Positions 18,932 through 28,075 are shown, numbered from the stretch's first letter. The stretch is DNA of 64,000 nucleotides from Flavobacterium rakeshii (GCF_009741375.1 NZ_WOWP01000013.1:124001-188000); one strand, 5' to 3'. The notes: generated by a model from the letters alone, not told the origin. Made by a program: numbers and translations.

Positions 18932-20125
18932 TTAGCTTAAAGCATTTTTAACCTGATCTGCAGCTTCCTGGAATAGAGTAGCAGAAAGGATTGGCATACC
19001 TGAGTTATCGATAAGTTCTTTAGCGATATCTGCATTAGTACCCTGTAAACGTACAATGATAGGCACTTTAATAGAGTCACCCATGTTTTTGTAAGCGTCA
19101 ACAACACCCTGAGCAACACGGTCACAACGAACGATACCACCAAAAATGTTGATAAGAATTGCTTTTACGTTTGGATCACGAAGAATGATACGGAAAGCAG
19201 TCTCAACACGTTTAGCATCTGCAGTACCACCTACGTCAAGGAAGTTAGCCGGCTCAAAACCTGCATACTTAATAAGGTCCATAGTAGCCATTGCAAGACC
19301 TGCACCGTTTACCATACAACCTACAGTACCGTCAAGGTCAACATAGTTAAGTCCTACTTCTTTCGCTTCAACCTCAATTGGGTTTTCTTCACGAACGTCA
19401 CGCATATCTGCATATTCTTTTTGTCTGTAAAGTGCGTTGTCATCAAGAACAACTTTAGCATCTACAGCAAGAATTTTGTTATCTGAAGTTTTAAGTACAG
19501 GGTTGATTTCAAAAAGAGATGAATCACTTTGTACATAAGCAGTATAAAGAGAGTCAACAAATTTTACCATTTCTTTGAATGCATTACCTGAAAGACCAAG
19601 GTTAAATGCAATTCTTCTTGCCTGGAATCCCTGTAGGCCTACTGCAGGATCAATTTCTTCAGTAAAGATAAGGTGAGGCGTTTTTTCTGCAACCTCTTCG
19701 ATATCCATACCACCTTCAGTAGAATACATAATCATGTTACGTCCTTTACCTCTGTTTAAAAGTACAGACATATAGAACTCTGAAGTTTCACTTTCTCCGG
19801 GATAGTAAACATCTTCAGCGATAAGTACCTTATGAACTTTTTTACCTGTTGGAGGAGTTTGAGGCGTGATAAGGTCCATACCTATAATCTGTCCTGCAAT
19901 CTCTTCTACCTGCTGAAGGTTTTTTGCAAGCTTAACACCACCACCTTTACCGCGGCCACCTGCGTGGATCTGTGCTTTTACCACATACCATTCTGTTCCG
20001 GTTTCGGCAGTTAATTCTTTAGCGGCAGCAACAGCCTCCACAGCATTGTTAGCTACAATACCGCGCTGTACACGTACGCCGTGGCTTGCCAGTATTTGTT
20101 TTCCCTGATATTCGTGTAAATTCAT
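18932..20125 (-). CDS. sucC: Succinyl-CoA synthetase beta subunit (ADP-forming)
   Basis: SucC with SucD converts succinyl-CoA to succinate with substrate-level phosphorylation in the TCA cycle. The 397 residues start with the conserved [17 protein letters not shown]. The ATP-grasp domain occupies ~1-240 ([18 protein letters not shown] near 50). The C-terminal CoA-ligase part has [28 protein letters not shown] and [11 protein letters not shown]. sucD is not adjacent, which is common in Bacteroidota. On the minus strand, a -7-like box is present 32-39 bases upstream of the ATG. Confidence 0.96.
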   Translation of the reverse strand: MNLHEYQGKQILASHGVRVQRGIVANNAVEAVAAAKELTAETGTEWYVVKAQIHAGGRGKGGGVKLAKNLQQVEEIAGQIIGMDLITPQTPPTGKKVHKVLIAEDVYYPGESETSEFYMSVLLNRGKGRNMIMYSTEGGMDIEEVAEKTPHLIFTEEIDPAVGLQGFQARRIAFNLGLSGNAFKEMVKFVDSLYTAYVQSDSSLFEINPVLKTSDNKILAVDAKVVLDDNALYRQKEYADMRDVREENPIEVEAKEVGLNYVDLDGTVGCMVNGAGLAMATMDLIKYAGFEPANFLDVGGTADAKRVETAFRIILRDPNVKAILINIFGGIVRCDRVAQGVVDAYKNMGDSIKVPIIVRLQGTNADIAKELIDNSGMPILSATLFQEAADQVKNALS

Positions 20126-20156
20126 AATTAATGCATTTATCTTATTAAAAGTGGAA

Positions 20157-20164
20157 CAAAAATA
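20157..20164 (-). promoter_or_regulatory. Predicted -7 box for sucC
   Basis: CAAAAATA on the plus strand reads TATTTTTG on the minus strand, a full TAnnTTTG match. It lies 32 bases upstream of the sucC start. No correctly spaced -33 box is apparent. Confidence 0.4.
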
Positions 20165-20273
20165 GAAAATTCAATCCAATGACCGAAAGTATTTTTAATT
20201 TTTTATCCAATCCTTAATACTGGGTCACGCAACCCTTTTTAGGTTTAATCATCTAATAGTAAAACCATTGCCT

Positions 20274-20693
20274 ATGAAAACCATGAAATTACTATTATTA
20301 CTACTCATTACAAGCTTAACATTAAGCTGTAATAATGACGATGACAACAGTCCTGTTGACAAAAGTTTTTACGACAGCTGGTCGCTTATAAAAGTAAATG
20401 GCGGGTTTGCCGGAACCAGCGAGGAATTTGACCCCGGAACCATTGTTTGGCAGTTTAATGAAAACGGTACTGTTACCGTTACCAATAATAATACTGATGA
20501 GGAGGCTAATGATTATTTTGAATCAGGTAATTACAGCTTTCAGTTTATGGTAACCGAATCAACTACATTTGGGTGTGAAACTTCTCTTATTGTTAATGAT
20601 AATGATTTAGGGTGCTTCAAGATGGAAAACAATACCATTACACTTGATGAGACCTATATAGACGGTTATCTCGTAACCCTAGTAAGACAGTAA
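20274..20693 (+). CDS. Small lipoprotein, lipocalin-like
   Basis: The start is set at ATG 20274; the slightly longer frame would open with TTG at 20268. The signal MKTMKLLLLLLITSLTLSC ends in a lipobox Cys. An Asp-rich linker (NNDDDNSP) follows, which is typical of exported Bacteroidota lipoproteins. The ~115-residue mature part (WSLIKVNGGFAG, GTIVWQFNENGTVTV, GNYSFQF, LVTLVRQ) is a beta-rich pattern like the small lipocalin-like lipoproteins of this group. The ligand and role are unknown. A long hairpin with a T tract lies downstream. Confidence 0.65.
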   Translation: MKTMKLLLLLLITSLTLSCNNDDDNSPVDKSFYDSWSLIKVNGGFAGTSEEFDPGTIVWQFNENGTVTVTNNNTDEEANDYFESGNYSFQFMVTESTTFGCETSLIVNDNDLGCFKMENNTITLDETYIDGYLVTLVRQ

Positions 20694-20768
20694 GCCTCAC
20701 CTATTTAATCAGAATCATATTTATTTATATAGTTAACCACAACATCATTTTTTAATTGTTACCCAGTT

Positions 20769-20832
20769 CCGGGCAAATCCATAAGCTACTATACGTTACT
20801 ACGCTTAAAGGATGAGCCCGGTATTTTTTTAT
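20769..20832 (+). terminator. Long hairpin terminator before lysA
   Basis: CCGGGC at 20769-20774 pairs with GCCCGG at 20816-20821, an inner ATCC/GGAT pairing extends the stem, and TATTTTTTTA follows. The ~40-base apical part may fold further. Confidence 0.65.
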
Positions 20833-20912
20833 AGTGATTTAAATCGTTATAGTAAATTGCTAAAGTTATATTTTTAACTTTTTGTTATATTTTGTTAGTA
20901 TACTTTAATTAA

Positions 20913-20943
20913 TTGACTGGAATTGAATTTGTAAATAATTTTG
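20913..20943 (+). promoter_or_regulatory. Predicted promoter for lysA
   Basis: TTG at 20913-20915 and TAATTTTG at 20936-20943 are separated by 20 bases, close to the ideal Bacteroidota spacing. The ATG is 31 bases downstream of the -7 box. Confidence 0.65.
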
Positions 20944-20974
20944 CTACCGAAACAAGTATATCTAAGAAAAAGAA

Positions 20975-22201
20975 ATGGAAGCAAATAATTTATTACAGTT
21001 AGCCGAAGAGTTTGGAGGTCCACTATATGTGTATGATGCGGCTAAAATCCAAACGCAGTATTATCGTTTAGAAAATGCGTTTTCAAAGGTAAAAAATTTA
21101 AGAATCAATTATGCCGTAAAAGCGTTATCAAACATCTCTATATTAAAATTGCTTAAACAGATGGGCTCCGGCCTTGATACCGTTTCCATACAGGAAGTGC
21201 AACTCGGTATTATGGCCGGCTTTAAGCCCGAAAGCATTATTTACACCCCTAACGGTGTTTCTATGGAAGAGATTGAAGAGGTAGCTGCACTTGGCGTACA
21301 AATCAATATAGACAACCTGTCCATACTGGAACAGTTTGGCGCAAAACATCCTAATATACCGGTATGTATCCGTATCAACCCTCACGTAATGGCGGGTGGT
21401 AACAGTAACATATCTGTAGGGCATATAGACAGTAAATTTGGTATTTCAATACACCAAATGCCTCACCTTTTAAGGATTGTGGAAAATACAGGGATGAACA
21501 TTAACGGTATACACATGCATACCGGATCTGACATACTGGATATTGAAGTATTCCTTTATGCTGCTGAGATACTGTTTACAGCAGCACTTAACTTTAAAAA
21601 CCTTGAATTCCTTGATTTTGGAAGCGGTTTTAAAGTACCATACAAAAAAGATGATATTCAAACCAATGTAGAAGAACTGGGTAAAAAACTGAGCAAGCGT
21701 TTCAACGCATTTTGCCAGGAGTATGGTAAAGACCTTACCCTTGCTTTTGAACCGGGTAAATTCCTGGTAAGTGAAGCAGGTTACTTCCTTGCAAAAGTAA
21801 ACGTGGTAAAACAAACCACCTCTACTGTATTTGCAGGAATTGATACAGGTTTTAACCACCTTATACGCCCTATGTTTTATGGTTCGCACCATCACATTGA
21901 AAATATTAGTAACCCTAAAGGGAAAGACCGTTTTTACTCGGTTGTAGGATATATATGTGAAACCGATACGTTTGCAAGCAACAGAAAGATTGCTGAAATA
22001 AAAGAAGGCGATGTGCTTTGTTTCAGGAATTCGGGGGCATACTGCTTCTCTATGGCTTCAAACTACAATTCAAGAGTTCGTCCGGCAGAGGTATTATGGT
22101 ATGAAGGAAAAGGCCACCTTATTAGAAAAAGGGAAACCTTTGAAGATATAATCCGTAACCAGGTAGTTATGGATTTTAAAGATGAACCTATTACGGTTTA
22201 G
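20975..22201 (+). CDS. lysA: Diaminopimelate decarboxylase
   Basis: This PLP enzyme decarboxylates meso-diaminopimelate to lysine, the last step of lysine synthesis. The 408-residue alanine-racemase-like fold III protein has the PLP lysine in NYAVKALSN near residue 49. HMHTGSDILD near 180, FGSGFKVPY near 215 and the phosphate-binding EPGKFLVSEAG near 258 follow. The substrate loop with the conserved Cys is at YICETDTFASN near 330, and GAYCFSMASNYNSRVRP is near 350. It is monocistronic with its own promoter and terminator. Related PLP decarboxylases exist, but this motif set best fits LysA. Confidence 0.92.
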   Translation: MEANNLLQLAEEFGGPLYVYDAAKIQTQYYRLENAFSKVKNLRINYAVKALSNISILKLLKQMGSGLDTVSIQEVQLGIMAGFKPESIIYTPNGVSMEEIEEVAALGVQINIDNLSILEQFGAKHPNIPVCIRINPHVMAGGNSNISVGHIDSKFGISIHQMPHLLRIVENTGMNINGIHMHTGSDILDIEVFLYAAEILFTAALNFKNLEFLDFGSGFKVPYKKDDIQTNVEELGKKLSKRFNAFCQEYGKDLTLAFEPGKFLVSEAGYFLAKVNVVKQTTSTVFAGIDTGFNHLIRPMFYGSHHHIENISNPKGKDRFYSVVGYICETDTFASNRKIAEIKEGDVLCFRNSGAYCFSMASNYNSRVRPAEVLWYEGKGHLIRKRETFEDIIRNQVVMDFKDEPITV

Positions 22202-22230
22202 TTAGGTTATATATACTTGTTATTGTTTCA

Positions 22231-22262
22231 GGGCCGGAGCTGTAAAGCTTCGGTCTTTTGTT
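22231..22262 (+). terminator. Terminator after lysA
   Basis: GGCCGGAGCT pairs with AGCTTCGGTC through two G-U pairs around a GTAA loop, followed by TTTTG and further T residues. Confidence 0.8.
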
Positions 22263-22296
22263 TTTTTGATATATTTGAAATACAAACCTTAACCAC

Positions 22297-22575
22297 ATGA
22301 AACCTCATCTTAAAACAATAATAAAGGGCTTACTATTATCCATACTGGTATTCTTTTCGGTTTCCTTTATTATGATATTACCTCAGCTTAATCCTTTATC
22401 TAACACTTACGGATTTAATATTAAAATAGGATTCCCCTTTGTTTACTACTATCAGTTTTGGGCAGGGCATGATTTTCTAAACTGGGAATGGAAAATAATA
22501 AACCTTATACTGGATTGCCTTATTACATGGATAGTCGTTACCGGAATTTATTATTTTATAAAAAAACGTAATTAA
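22297..22575 (+). CDS. Small membrane protein with two predicted transmembrane helices
   Basis: The 92 residues include hydrophobic helices at ~9-29 (IKGLLLSILVFFSVSFIMIL) and ~68-87 (LILDCLITWIVVTGIYYFI), ending in a basic KKRN. A central loop is aromatic-rich (FPFVYYYQFWAGHDF). TATATTTG at 22270-22277 is a plausible -7 box. I do not recognise the family. It stands alone between lysA and the alkaline phosphatase. Confidence 0.5.
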   Translation: MKPHLKTIIKGLLLSILVFFSVSFIMILPQLNPLSNTYGFNIKIGFPFVYYYQFWAGHDFLNWEWKIINLILDCLITWIVVTGIYYFIKKRN

Positions 22576-22758
22576 GGCTAACTAAACCAAAATGTTAAAC
22601 CCCAAGCTGTTCATTAAAACTTGTGTACCTTTGCCGGGTTGTTACTTAAACTTTTGTACAGTTTTCCTTAAAGTTTAAATAACATTGCTCTTTAACCCCT
22701 TGTAGGTATAGTTGTGTAAATTTGGCGGATTCCTATTTACGATTAACAAAATAAAAAA

Positions 22759-24174
22759 ATGAACAGGAGAAAATTTTTCAGGAACGGTTCGCTTTTCACC
22801 ATAGGCACTGCTGTCCTTAATCCTTTTGAAGGTACTGCACAGGTACTTGACATCAATAGTTTAGATAAAAACAAAAAGGCTAAAAACATTATATTCATGG
22901 TTAGTGACGGTATGAGTACAGGTACGCTAAACATGGCCGATTTATACCTTAACCGTAAAAACGGTAAAGGGTCTAACTGGTTACAGCTTTATAAAGACCA
23001 GCGTATTAGCAGGGCACTTATGGATACGGCTTCGGCCAGTTCTATAGTGACCGACTCTGCTGCTGCAAGTTCATCGTGGGGTGGCGGTGCAAGGGTAAAC
23101 AACGGTTCCCTTAATGTAGGTCCTAACGGAGAAAGAAACATGCCTATATGGCAAAAATTCAAAAAAGCGGGTAAAATGGCGGGCTGTGTTACTACAGTGC
23201 CTATTACACACGCTACACCTGCAGGATTTTGTGTAAACAGCGACAGCCGTAATGCACAGGCCGAAATTGCTGAAGAGTACCTAAAACTGGGCTTTGATGT
23301 AATGATGGGTGGTGGTAACAATTACTTTAGTGCCGATAAAAGAAAAGATAAGAAAGACGTTTATGCCGATTATAAAGCTAAAGGATGGCAGGTTGCCCGT
23401 ACTCGTGGCGAAATGATGGCAGCAAGCAATGACAAACCTATACTTGGTGTTTTTGCTGATGACGGACTTCCATATACCATAGACCGCAGAAGCAGTAAAG
23501 AACTTACCAATAATACTCCTACCCTTGCCGAAATGGCTCAAAAGGCTATAGACCGCATGAAGGGACACAAAAACGGATTTGTACTTCAAATTGAAGCAGG
23601 TAAGGTAGACTGGGGTGCACACGCTAATGATATTGGTGCACTTTTATACGACCAAACTGCTTTTGACGATGCTATTAAAGCTGTTATTGATTTTGCCGAA
23701 AAAGATGGTAATACCCTTGTTGTTATCACTACCGATCACGGTAATGCCAACCCTGGTATTATTTACGGTAAAGAAGCAAACAGTAACTTTGACAGCATCC
23801 AGAGCTATACTCAAACTAACGAATGGATACTTAACAGTATTCACAGTGACTCAAGTGTAGATCAGGTTAGGGAAATAATAAAACACGCCAACGGAAGAAC
23901 TATCTCTCAGGAGGAGGCTAAAACGGTATTAGGCTATTATAACGGACTTGAAAAAGAAGACGGACTTTATAACTACAAACACTTACCGTTTAAGGCTTTT
24001 GCAGAAATGCAAAAAGAACACAACTCGGTAGGATGGATAAGTATGAATCACTCTGCAGATTATGTAGAGTTGGCAATGTTTGGTCCGGGTAGCCAACTGC
24101 TTAAGCCGTTTGTTAAAAACATCGACCTGCATTACCTTATGCTGGAAGCAGCCGAAGTGGAAAACAAATTCTAA
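22759..24174 (+). CDS. Alkaline phosphatase (PhoA superfamily) with Tat-type signal
   Basis: The enzyme hydrolyses phosphomonoesters outside the inner membrane to supply phosphate. The N-terminus MNRRKFFRNGSLFTIGTAVL has the twin-arginine pattern, implying export in folded form. The metal Asp is in FMVSDGMS near 48, the phosphorylated Ser in VTDSAAASS near residue 99, and further zinc ligands lie in QIEAGKVDWGAHAND and ITTDHGNANPG. The length of 471 residues fits the family. TAAATTTG at 22717-22724 is a possible -7 box. The last codons are repeated 125 bp downstream, next to a REP-like element. Confidence 0.88.
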   Translation: MNRRKFFRNGSLFTIGTAVLNPFEGTAQVLDINSLDKNKKAKNIIFMVSDGMSTGTLNMADLYLNRKNGKGSNWLQLYKDQRISRALMDTASASSIVTDSAAASSSWGGGARVNNGSLNVGPNGERNMPIWQKFKKAGKMAGCVTTVPITHATPAGFCVNSDSRNAQAEIAEEYLKLGFDVMMGGGNNYFSADKRKDKKDVYADYKAKGWQVARTRGEMMAASNDKPILGVFADDGLPYTIDRRSSKELTNNTPTLAEMAQKAIDRMKGHKNGFVLQIEAGKVDWGAHANDIGALLYDQTAFDDAIKAVIDFAEKDGNTLVVITTDHGNANPGIIYGKEANSNFDSIQSYTQTNEWILNSIHSDSSVDQVREIIKHANGRTISQEEAKTVLGYYNGLEKEDGLYNYKHLPFKAFAEMQKEHNSVGWISMNHSADYVELAMFGPGSQLLKPFVKNIDLHYLMLEAAEVENKF

Positions 24175-24296
24175 AAGAACAAGGAGCCGTATTAAAAGTT
24201 CCATTTCGAGCGAAACGCAGTGAAGTCGAGAAATCTCAATAATAAGCCTTAGAGATTGCTTCACAAGGTCGAAATGGAAAAGTGGAAAACAAATTC
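24155..24296 (+). repeat. 17-bp direct repeats (24155-24171 and 24280-24296) bracketing a REP-like hairpin
   Basis: AAGTGGAAAACAAATTC ends the alkaline phosphatase gene and recurs 125 bp later. Between the copies lies an imperfect hairpin. Its outer arms are TTCCATTTCGA (24199-24209) and TCGAAATGGAA (24269-24279), with inner pairs GTGAAG/CTTCAC and AATCTC/GAGATT. An outermost GCCGTA/TACGGC pair (24186-24191, 24300-24305) also brackets it. The hairpin sequence resembles the repetitive palindromes scattered through Flavobacterium genomes. Confidence 0.8.
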
Positions 24297-24319
24297 CGGT
24301 ACGGCACAAAATTATATCT

Positions 24320-24454
24320 AAAAAGAGGTTGTCTCAAATGTCATTTTGAGCAAAACGAAATGGAGTCGAAAATCTGCTAAGAAAACAGAGATTCTTCCTT
24401 CGTCAGAATGACACTAATCCTGTAAAGGATTGACTTGTGACAACCTCTTTTTTT
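24320..24454 (+). repeat. REP-like element enclosed in 14-bp terminator-like arms
   Basis: AAAAAGAGGTTGTC at 24320-24333 is complementary to GACAACCTCTTTTT at 24439-24452, and T residues continue. Inside is a second dyad, TGTCATT (24339-24345) with AATGACA (24407-24413), a GATTCTTCCTTCGTCAGAAT stretch, and a small ATCC-TGTAAA-GGAT hairpin. It probably terminates transcription as well as being a repeat. Together with the preceding repeat it fills the 311-base gap between genes. Confidence 0.75.
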
Positions 24455-24485
24455 ATATATTGCAGCACTGTAAATAACCACACCA

Positions 24486-24953
24486 ATGAATAAATATCTT
24501 AAGGAAACCATTTGGTTAATTATTTTATTACTACCATGTGTTTTTCTCTACTCTTTCGAAGATCCAACAATAGATATAAATGTGCACGATACTTATTTTG
24601 TAATAGATCATTTTCCACTAATTCTCCTTCTTATTGTGATGCCCGGATTTCTTATTTACGGAATAAGAACCTTAATCAATAAATTCAGGGACAAGTTTAT
24701 AAATATTGTCTTTATATTATTTACTGTACTAATTGCCTTACTATGGATTGAAGCAATTATTATAAATGATAAACTTAGTTCATCAGGAGGATGGACTTTA
24801 TACCCTCCTCTTAGCGCACAGCCTCAAAAAATTGAACACGAAGAATACTATTTTATAGCTAATCATACGATTATGATTACCATAGAAGTAATACTAATTT
24901 TAATAGCATTATTTACTGCTTACAAAACAGGTAAAAACAAAAAAATATCATGA
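24486..24953 (+). CDS. Small multi-pass membrane protein with cytochrome-oxidase-I-like motifs
   Basis: This 155-residue protein has about four hydrophobic helices: ~9-26, ~43-62, ~70-92 and ~126-146. Two loops are striking. NVHDTYFVIDHF at ~33-44 resembles the HDTYYVVAHF heme-ligand segment of heme-copper oxidase subunit I, and SGGWTLYPPLSA at ~99-110 resembles its GTGWTVYPPL segment. The order is reversed relative to the oxidase, and the protein is far too short to be one. It overlaps the next membrane gene by four bases (ATGA), so they are co-translated. A function is not assigned. Confidence 0.6.
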   Translation: MNKYLKETIWLIILLLPCVFLYSFEDPTIDINVHDTYFVIDHFPLILLLIVMPGFLIYGIRTLINKFRDKFINIVFILFTVLIALLWIEAIIINDKLSSSGGWTLYPPLSAQPQKIEHEEYYFIANHTIMITIEVILILIALFTAYKTGKNKKIS

Positions 24954-25384
24954 GAAAAATAGTTACAACCACATTAATTTTATTTCTGGTAGCATTTAGC
25001 CTGTTTTTTGTATGGGTGGCCATCACCCCTGCTGATTTTGCTATGAGTGTAATTCCGGGATGGCATACAACCGTATTGCCTCCTCATTTTTTCCTCTCGT
25101 TTTTTATAACTCCCTGGTTGCTATTCACAGCATTAATTTACCTGTGGGCTTTTATAAAAAAATGGTCACTTAACAAGCTACTGGTCATAATCCATGTACT
25201 ACTCAGCATTCCGCTACTTATAGTGTTTTTATATAAAACCAATATATATCTTAACTTTTATACTGAAAATACAGGTATGGTTTTTAAAGCTTTTTTCCTG
25301 TCTACAGTTGCCTTTGTTATAGCACAGATATTTTTTATGCTACAGCTTATTACAACCTATAAAAAATTAAAAACCCGACACTAA
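24950..25384 (+). CDS. Four-helix membrane protein, partner of the preceding gene
   Basis: The 144 residues contain four hydrophobic helices: ~5-27, ~46-68, ~77-97 and ~111-135. A conserved-looking periplasmic loop, VIPGWHTTVLPPHFF, is at ~35-49. The ATGA overlap with the upstream gene points to joint synthesis and probably a complex. No known domain is recognised. The His/Trp/Pro-rich loop could bind metal or quinone, but this is only a guess. Confidence 0.55.
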   Translation: MRKIVTTTLILFLVAFSLFFVWVAITPADFAMSVIPGWHTTVLPPHFFLSFFITPWLLFTALIYLWAFIKKWSLNKLLVIIHVLLSIPLLIVFLYKTNIYLNFYTENTGMVFKAFFLSTVAFVIAQIFFMLQLITTYKKLKTRH

Positions 25385-25399
25385 CTGCCGGGCTTTTTT
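25370..25399 (+). terminator. Terminator between the membrane pair and the nitronate monooxygenase gene
   Basis: AAAACCCG-like and CGGGCTTTT arms pair with one mismatch and are followed by T residues. The hairpin begins inside the last codons of the upstream gene. Confidence 0.55.
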
Positions 25400-25403
25400 A
25401 TGT

Positions 25404-26342
25404 TTAAAGACTTACAACTTCCTGCTTCGCCTTTTTAAAATCGGTTATAATTTCCTCTAAAATTGCTGCTGCGGGTTTTACCTCATGTATAAGCCCGGCA
25501 ATTTGCCCAATTTCAAGTTCACCCTCTTCAAGATCACCTTCAAACATACCTTTTTTAGCACGTGCCCTGCCCAGTAATGTTTTAAGATCATCTACCGTAG
25601 GGGCTTTTGTATATAAGTCCATCACATCATGGAAAAACTTGTTCTTTATCAGTCTTACCGGAGCAAGCTCCTTAAGAGTAAGGTGCGTATCGCCATCCTG
25701 TGCGTTTACTATTGCCTGTTTAAAGTTATCGTGCGAAGACGACTCAACCGAAGCTGCAAAACGGCTACCTACCTGTACAGCATCGGCACCAAGTACCATA
25801 GCGGCAAGCATCCCTCTGCCTGTTGCAATACCACCTGCTGCGATAAGCGGAATTTGTAATTTTTCTTTTACCATAGGGATAAGTGTAAACGTAGTGGTCT
25901 CTTCCCTACCGTTATGCCCGCCTGCTTCAAAGCCTTCGGCTACAACAGCATCTACCCCTGCTTCCTGAGCCTTTAGGGCAAACTTTACACTACTTACCAC
26001 GTGTACTACGGTAATACCACGCTCTTTTAACCATGCTGTCCATGTTTTAGGATTCCCGGCAGATGTAAACACGATTTTCACTCCCTCATCCACAATAATA
26101 TTCATTATCTCCTCGATGTTTGGGTACAGCATTGGCACATTTACACCAAAAGGTTTATCGGTTGCTTTTTTACATTTTTGTATATGTTCACGCAGTACCT
26201 CAGGATACATAGACCCTGCTCCCAGAAGACCAAGCCCTCCCGCATTACTTACTGCACTTGCCAGTTTATAGCCACTGGCCCAAATCATCCCTGCCTGTAT
26301 TACAGGGTATTCTATATTAAATAATTCAGTGATTTTGTTCAT
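25404..26342 (-). CDS. Nitronate monooxygenase (2-nitropropane dioxygenase family)
   Basis: This FMN TIM-barrel enzyme family oxidises alkyl nitronates. The 312 residues begin with IEYPVIQAGMIW, the usual FMN-site start. VVAEGFEAGGHNG contains the catalytic His at residue 143, followed by the phosphate-binding AAGGIATGRGMLAAMVLGADAVQVGSRF, written here in outline (residues ~167-194). The related FabK enoyl-ACP reductases share this fold, so a fatty-acid role cannot be excluded. It is 21 bases downstream of the T9SS protease gene on the same strand and may be co-transcribed. Confidence 0.85.
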   Translation of the reverse strand: MNKITELFNIEYPVIQAGMIWASGYKLASAVSNAGGLGLLGAGSMYPEVLREHIQKCKKATDKPFGVNVPMLYPNIEEIMNIIVDEGVKIVFTSAGNPKTWTAWLKERGITVVHVVSSVKFALKAQEAGVDAVVAEGFEAGGHNGREETTTFTLIPMVKEKLQIPLIAAGGIATGRGMLAAMVLGADAVQVGSRFAASVESSSHDNFKQAIVNAQDGDTHLTLKELAPVRLIKNKFFHDVMDLYTKAPTVDDLKTLLGRARAKKGMFEGDLEEGELEIGQIAGLIHEVKPAAAILEEIITDFKKAKQEVVSL

Positions 26343-26363
26343 TAAACTAATGAATTTATATTG

Positions 26364-27971
26364 TTATTGTCTGATTAATTTTCCGGTCTTCGCTTTGCTT
26401 CCCGAAGTTATTTTATAATTATAAAACCCTAAAGATAAATCACTAAGCGATATTGCCTGATTAGCAATAACTTCCTGCTGTAAAACAATTTGCCCCAAAC
26501 CGTTATAAACTGTAACCGAAGCCACAGTCACATCATCCGGAAGGGCTATATAAAATACATTGTTTACAGGGTTTGGATATACTACAAAATCCTTTTTAGA
26601 TAGTTCCTGTATAGATAGTTCGTTTAATGCCAAAGCAAAATTAGGTATCCCGTAACCGTAGTCATAATCAGGGTTATTAAACCTGTCTGCCGAACCTTTT
26701 ATAAGGTCCATAATCTCAGTATTGGTTTTCTCAGGCAATGCCTGCCATAAACAGGCTACTAAACCTGCCGTAATAGGACTTGCAAACGATGTCCCGTTAC
26801 CAAAGCTTATTTCACCATCGGTTTTAGAATAAATAGCAGCCACTCCCAGTGCCATAACATCGGGCTTTAACCTTCCGTCAAACGTTGGCCCTATACTACT
26901 AAAATTACCCCTTTGTTCTTCATAGTTAACTGCGCCAACTGTAAGTACATTAGCAGCATCGGCAGGAACCTCAATATAAGGTTTTTCGGTACTACCCGTA
27001 TTTCCTGCTGCATTTACACAAATCATACCGCGTGTAAAGGCAATATTAGCTCCACGTGTTATAAATGCGGTTTGACCATCAAGGTCATCATAGGTATAAT
27101 CATAATTAGGATTATCAAAATCATAATACCCCAGTGAGGTATTAATTACATCTGCCCCAAGGCTGTCTGCCATTTCGGCTGCCTCTACCCAGTAAGATTC
27201 CTCCACAGGATTTTCAGATGTAGTATCTTCTGTTACAAAAAGATAGTAAGAAGCATCGGGTGCAGTACCTACAAGTGCCCCTTCAACATACCCTCCCATG
27301 GTAGAAAGCACAAAGGTACCGTGCTGATTACCGGTATAAAAATCATCTGTTGCAGCAACAAAATTATAACCTCCCAAAATACGGTTGTTATTCAACAGGT
27401 TTTGAAAAGGTTGTGCTGTATTTACTCCCGGAAAACCCGAATCCAGTACGGCTATTATCATACCTTCTCCGGTATAATCCTGCTGGTGCAGTACGTGTCC
27501 GTTAAGCATTTGTATTTGGGTAGTGCTCATACCATAATCAAAATTAGCCTGAACATCCAGTGTTTTATTCACTTGTTGTTGCCTTGAGGCTATTGCTGGC
27601 CTGCCGGAATTGTTGAGTGATTTATCGGCATACTCTATACTGTCTACAAACTCCAGTGAAGTTAGTGCAGCTATATCAACTAGACCTCCTCTTACATGCA
27701 GAGCATTAAGCCATTTTGATTTTGCCATTACCGTTATTCCGGTAGCAGCTGTTACTCCGTCTATATATTCCTGATGAATAGGAACATCCAGTTCGTCCAG
27801 TTCAATACCCTGTGCAGCTCTGCGGTCTAACGCACGTTGAGAAAGCATTTCAAGCGGATTCTCAAAGTAATAGTCGGCATCCGGTTTATCGGTAAAATAT
27901 ACCCAGGCATCTTCCTGAGCACTACATACTGCAGTGAATATAAGTAACAGTAATAGGAACTGCTTTTTCAT
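26364..27971 (-). CDS. Secreted S8 (subtilisin-like) serine protease with type IX sorting domain
   Basis: The signal peptide ends near VCSAQ (residue 19). An N-terminal propeptide region reaches ~150. The subtilase domain has Asp177 in IAVLDSGFPG, His217 in NQHGTFV, the oxyanion Asn in CVNAAGNTGS near 324, and Ser395 in NGTSFASP. The last ~75 residues (VVYPNPVNNVFYI...GFYNYKI...GKLIRQ) are the T9SS type A sorting signal that directs transport across the outer membrane. The protein is therefore secreted or surface-held and degrades extracellular protein. The divergent EamA gene shares its upstream region. Confidence 0.93.
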   Translation of the reverse strand: MKKQFLLLLLIFTAVCSAQEDAWVYFTDKPDADYYFENPLEMLSQRALDRRAAQGIELDELDVPIHQEYIDGVTAATGITVMAKSKWLNALHVRGGLVDIAALTSLEFVDSIEYADKSLNNSGRPAIASRQQQVNKTLDVQANFDYGMSTTQIQMLNGHVLHQQDYTGEGMIIAVLDSGFPGVNTAQPFQNLLNNNRILGGYNFVAATDDFYTGNQHGTFVLSTMGGYVEGALVGTAPDASYYLFVTEDTTSENPVEESYWVEAAEMADSLGADVINTSLGYYDFDNPNYDYTYDDLDGQTAFITRGANIAFTRGMICVNAAGNTGSTEKPYIEVPADAANVLTVGAVNYEEQRGNFSSIGPTFDGRLKPDVMALGVAAIYSKTDGEISFGNGTSFASPITAGLVACLWQALPEKTNTEIMDLIKGSADRFNNPDYDYGYGIPNFALALNELSIQELSKKDFVVYPNPVNNVFYIALPDDVTVASVTVYNGLGQIVLQQEVIANQAISLSDLSLGFYNYKITSGSKAKTGKLIRQ

Positions 27972-28075
27972 TTTTTTAATTTTTAACCTTACTCTTTACA
28001 GAATATACGCCCTGTAAGGATTTATGGTTTATTCTTAATACGATTTCATAGCGGAATCAAATATACAAAAGATGC

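Noticed and set aside
24486..24953. True cytochrome c oxidase subunit I
   Set aside because: The protein is 155 residues with about four helices and the motif order is reversed. The real subunit has 12 or more helices and six metal-binding histidines.
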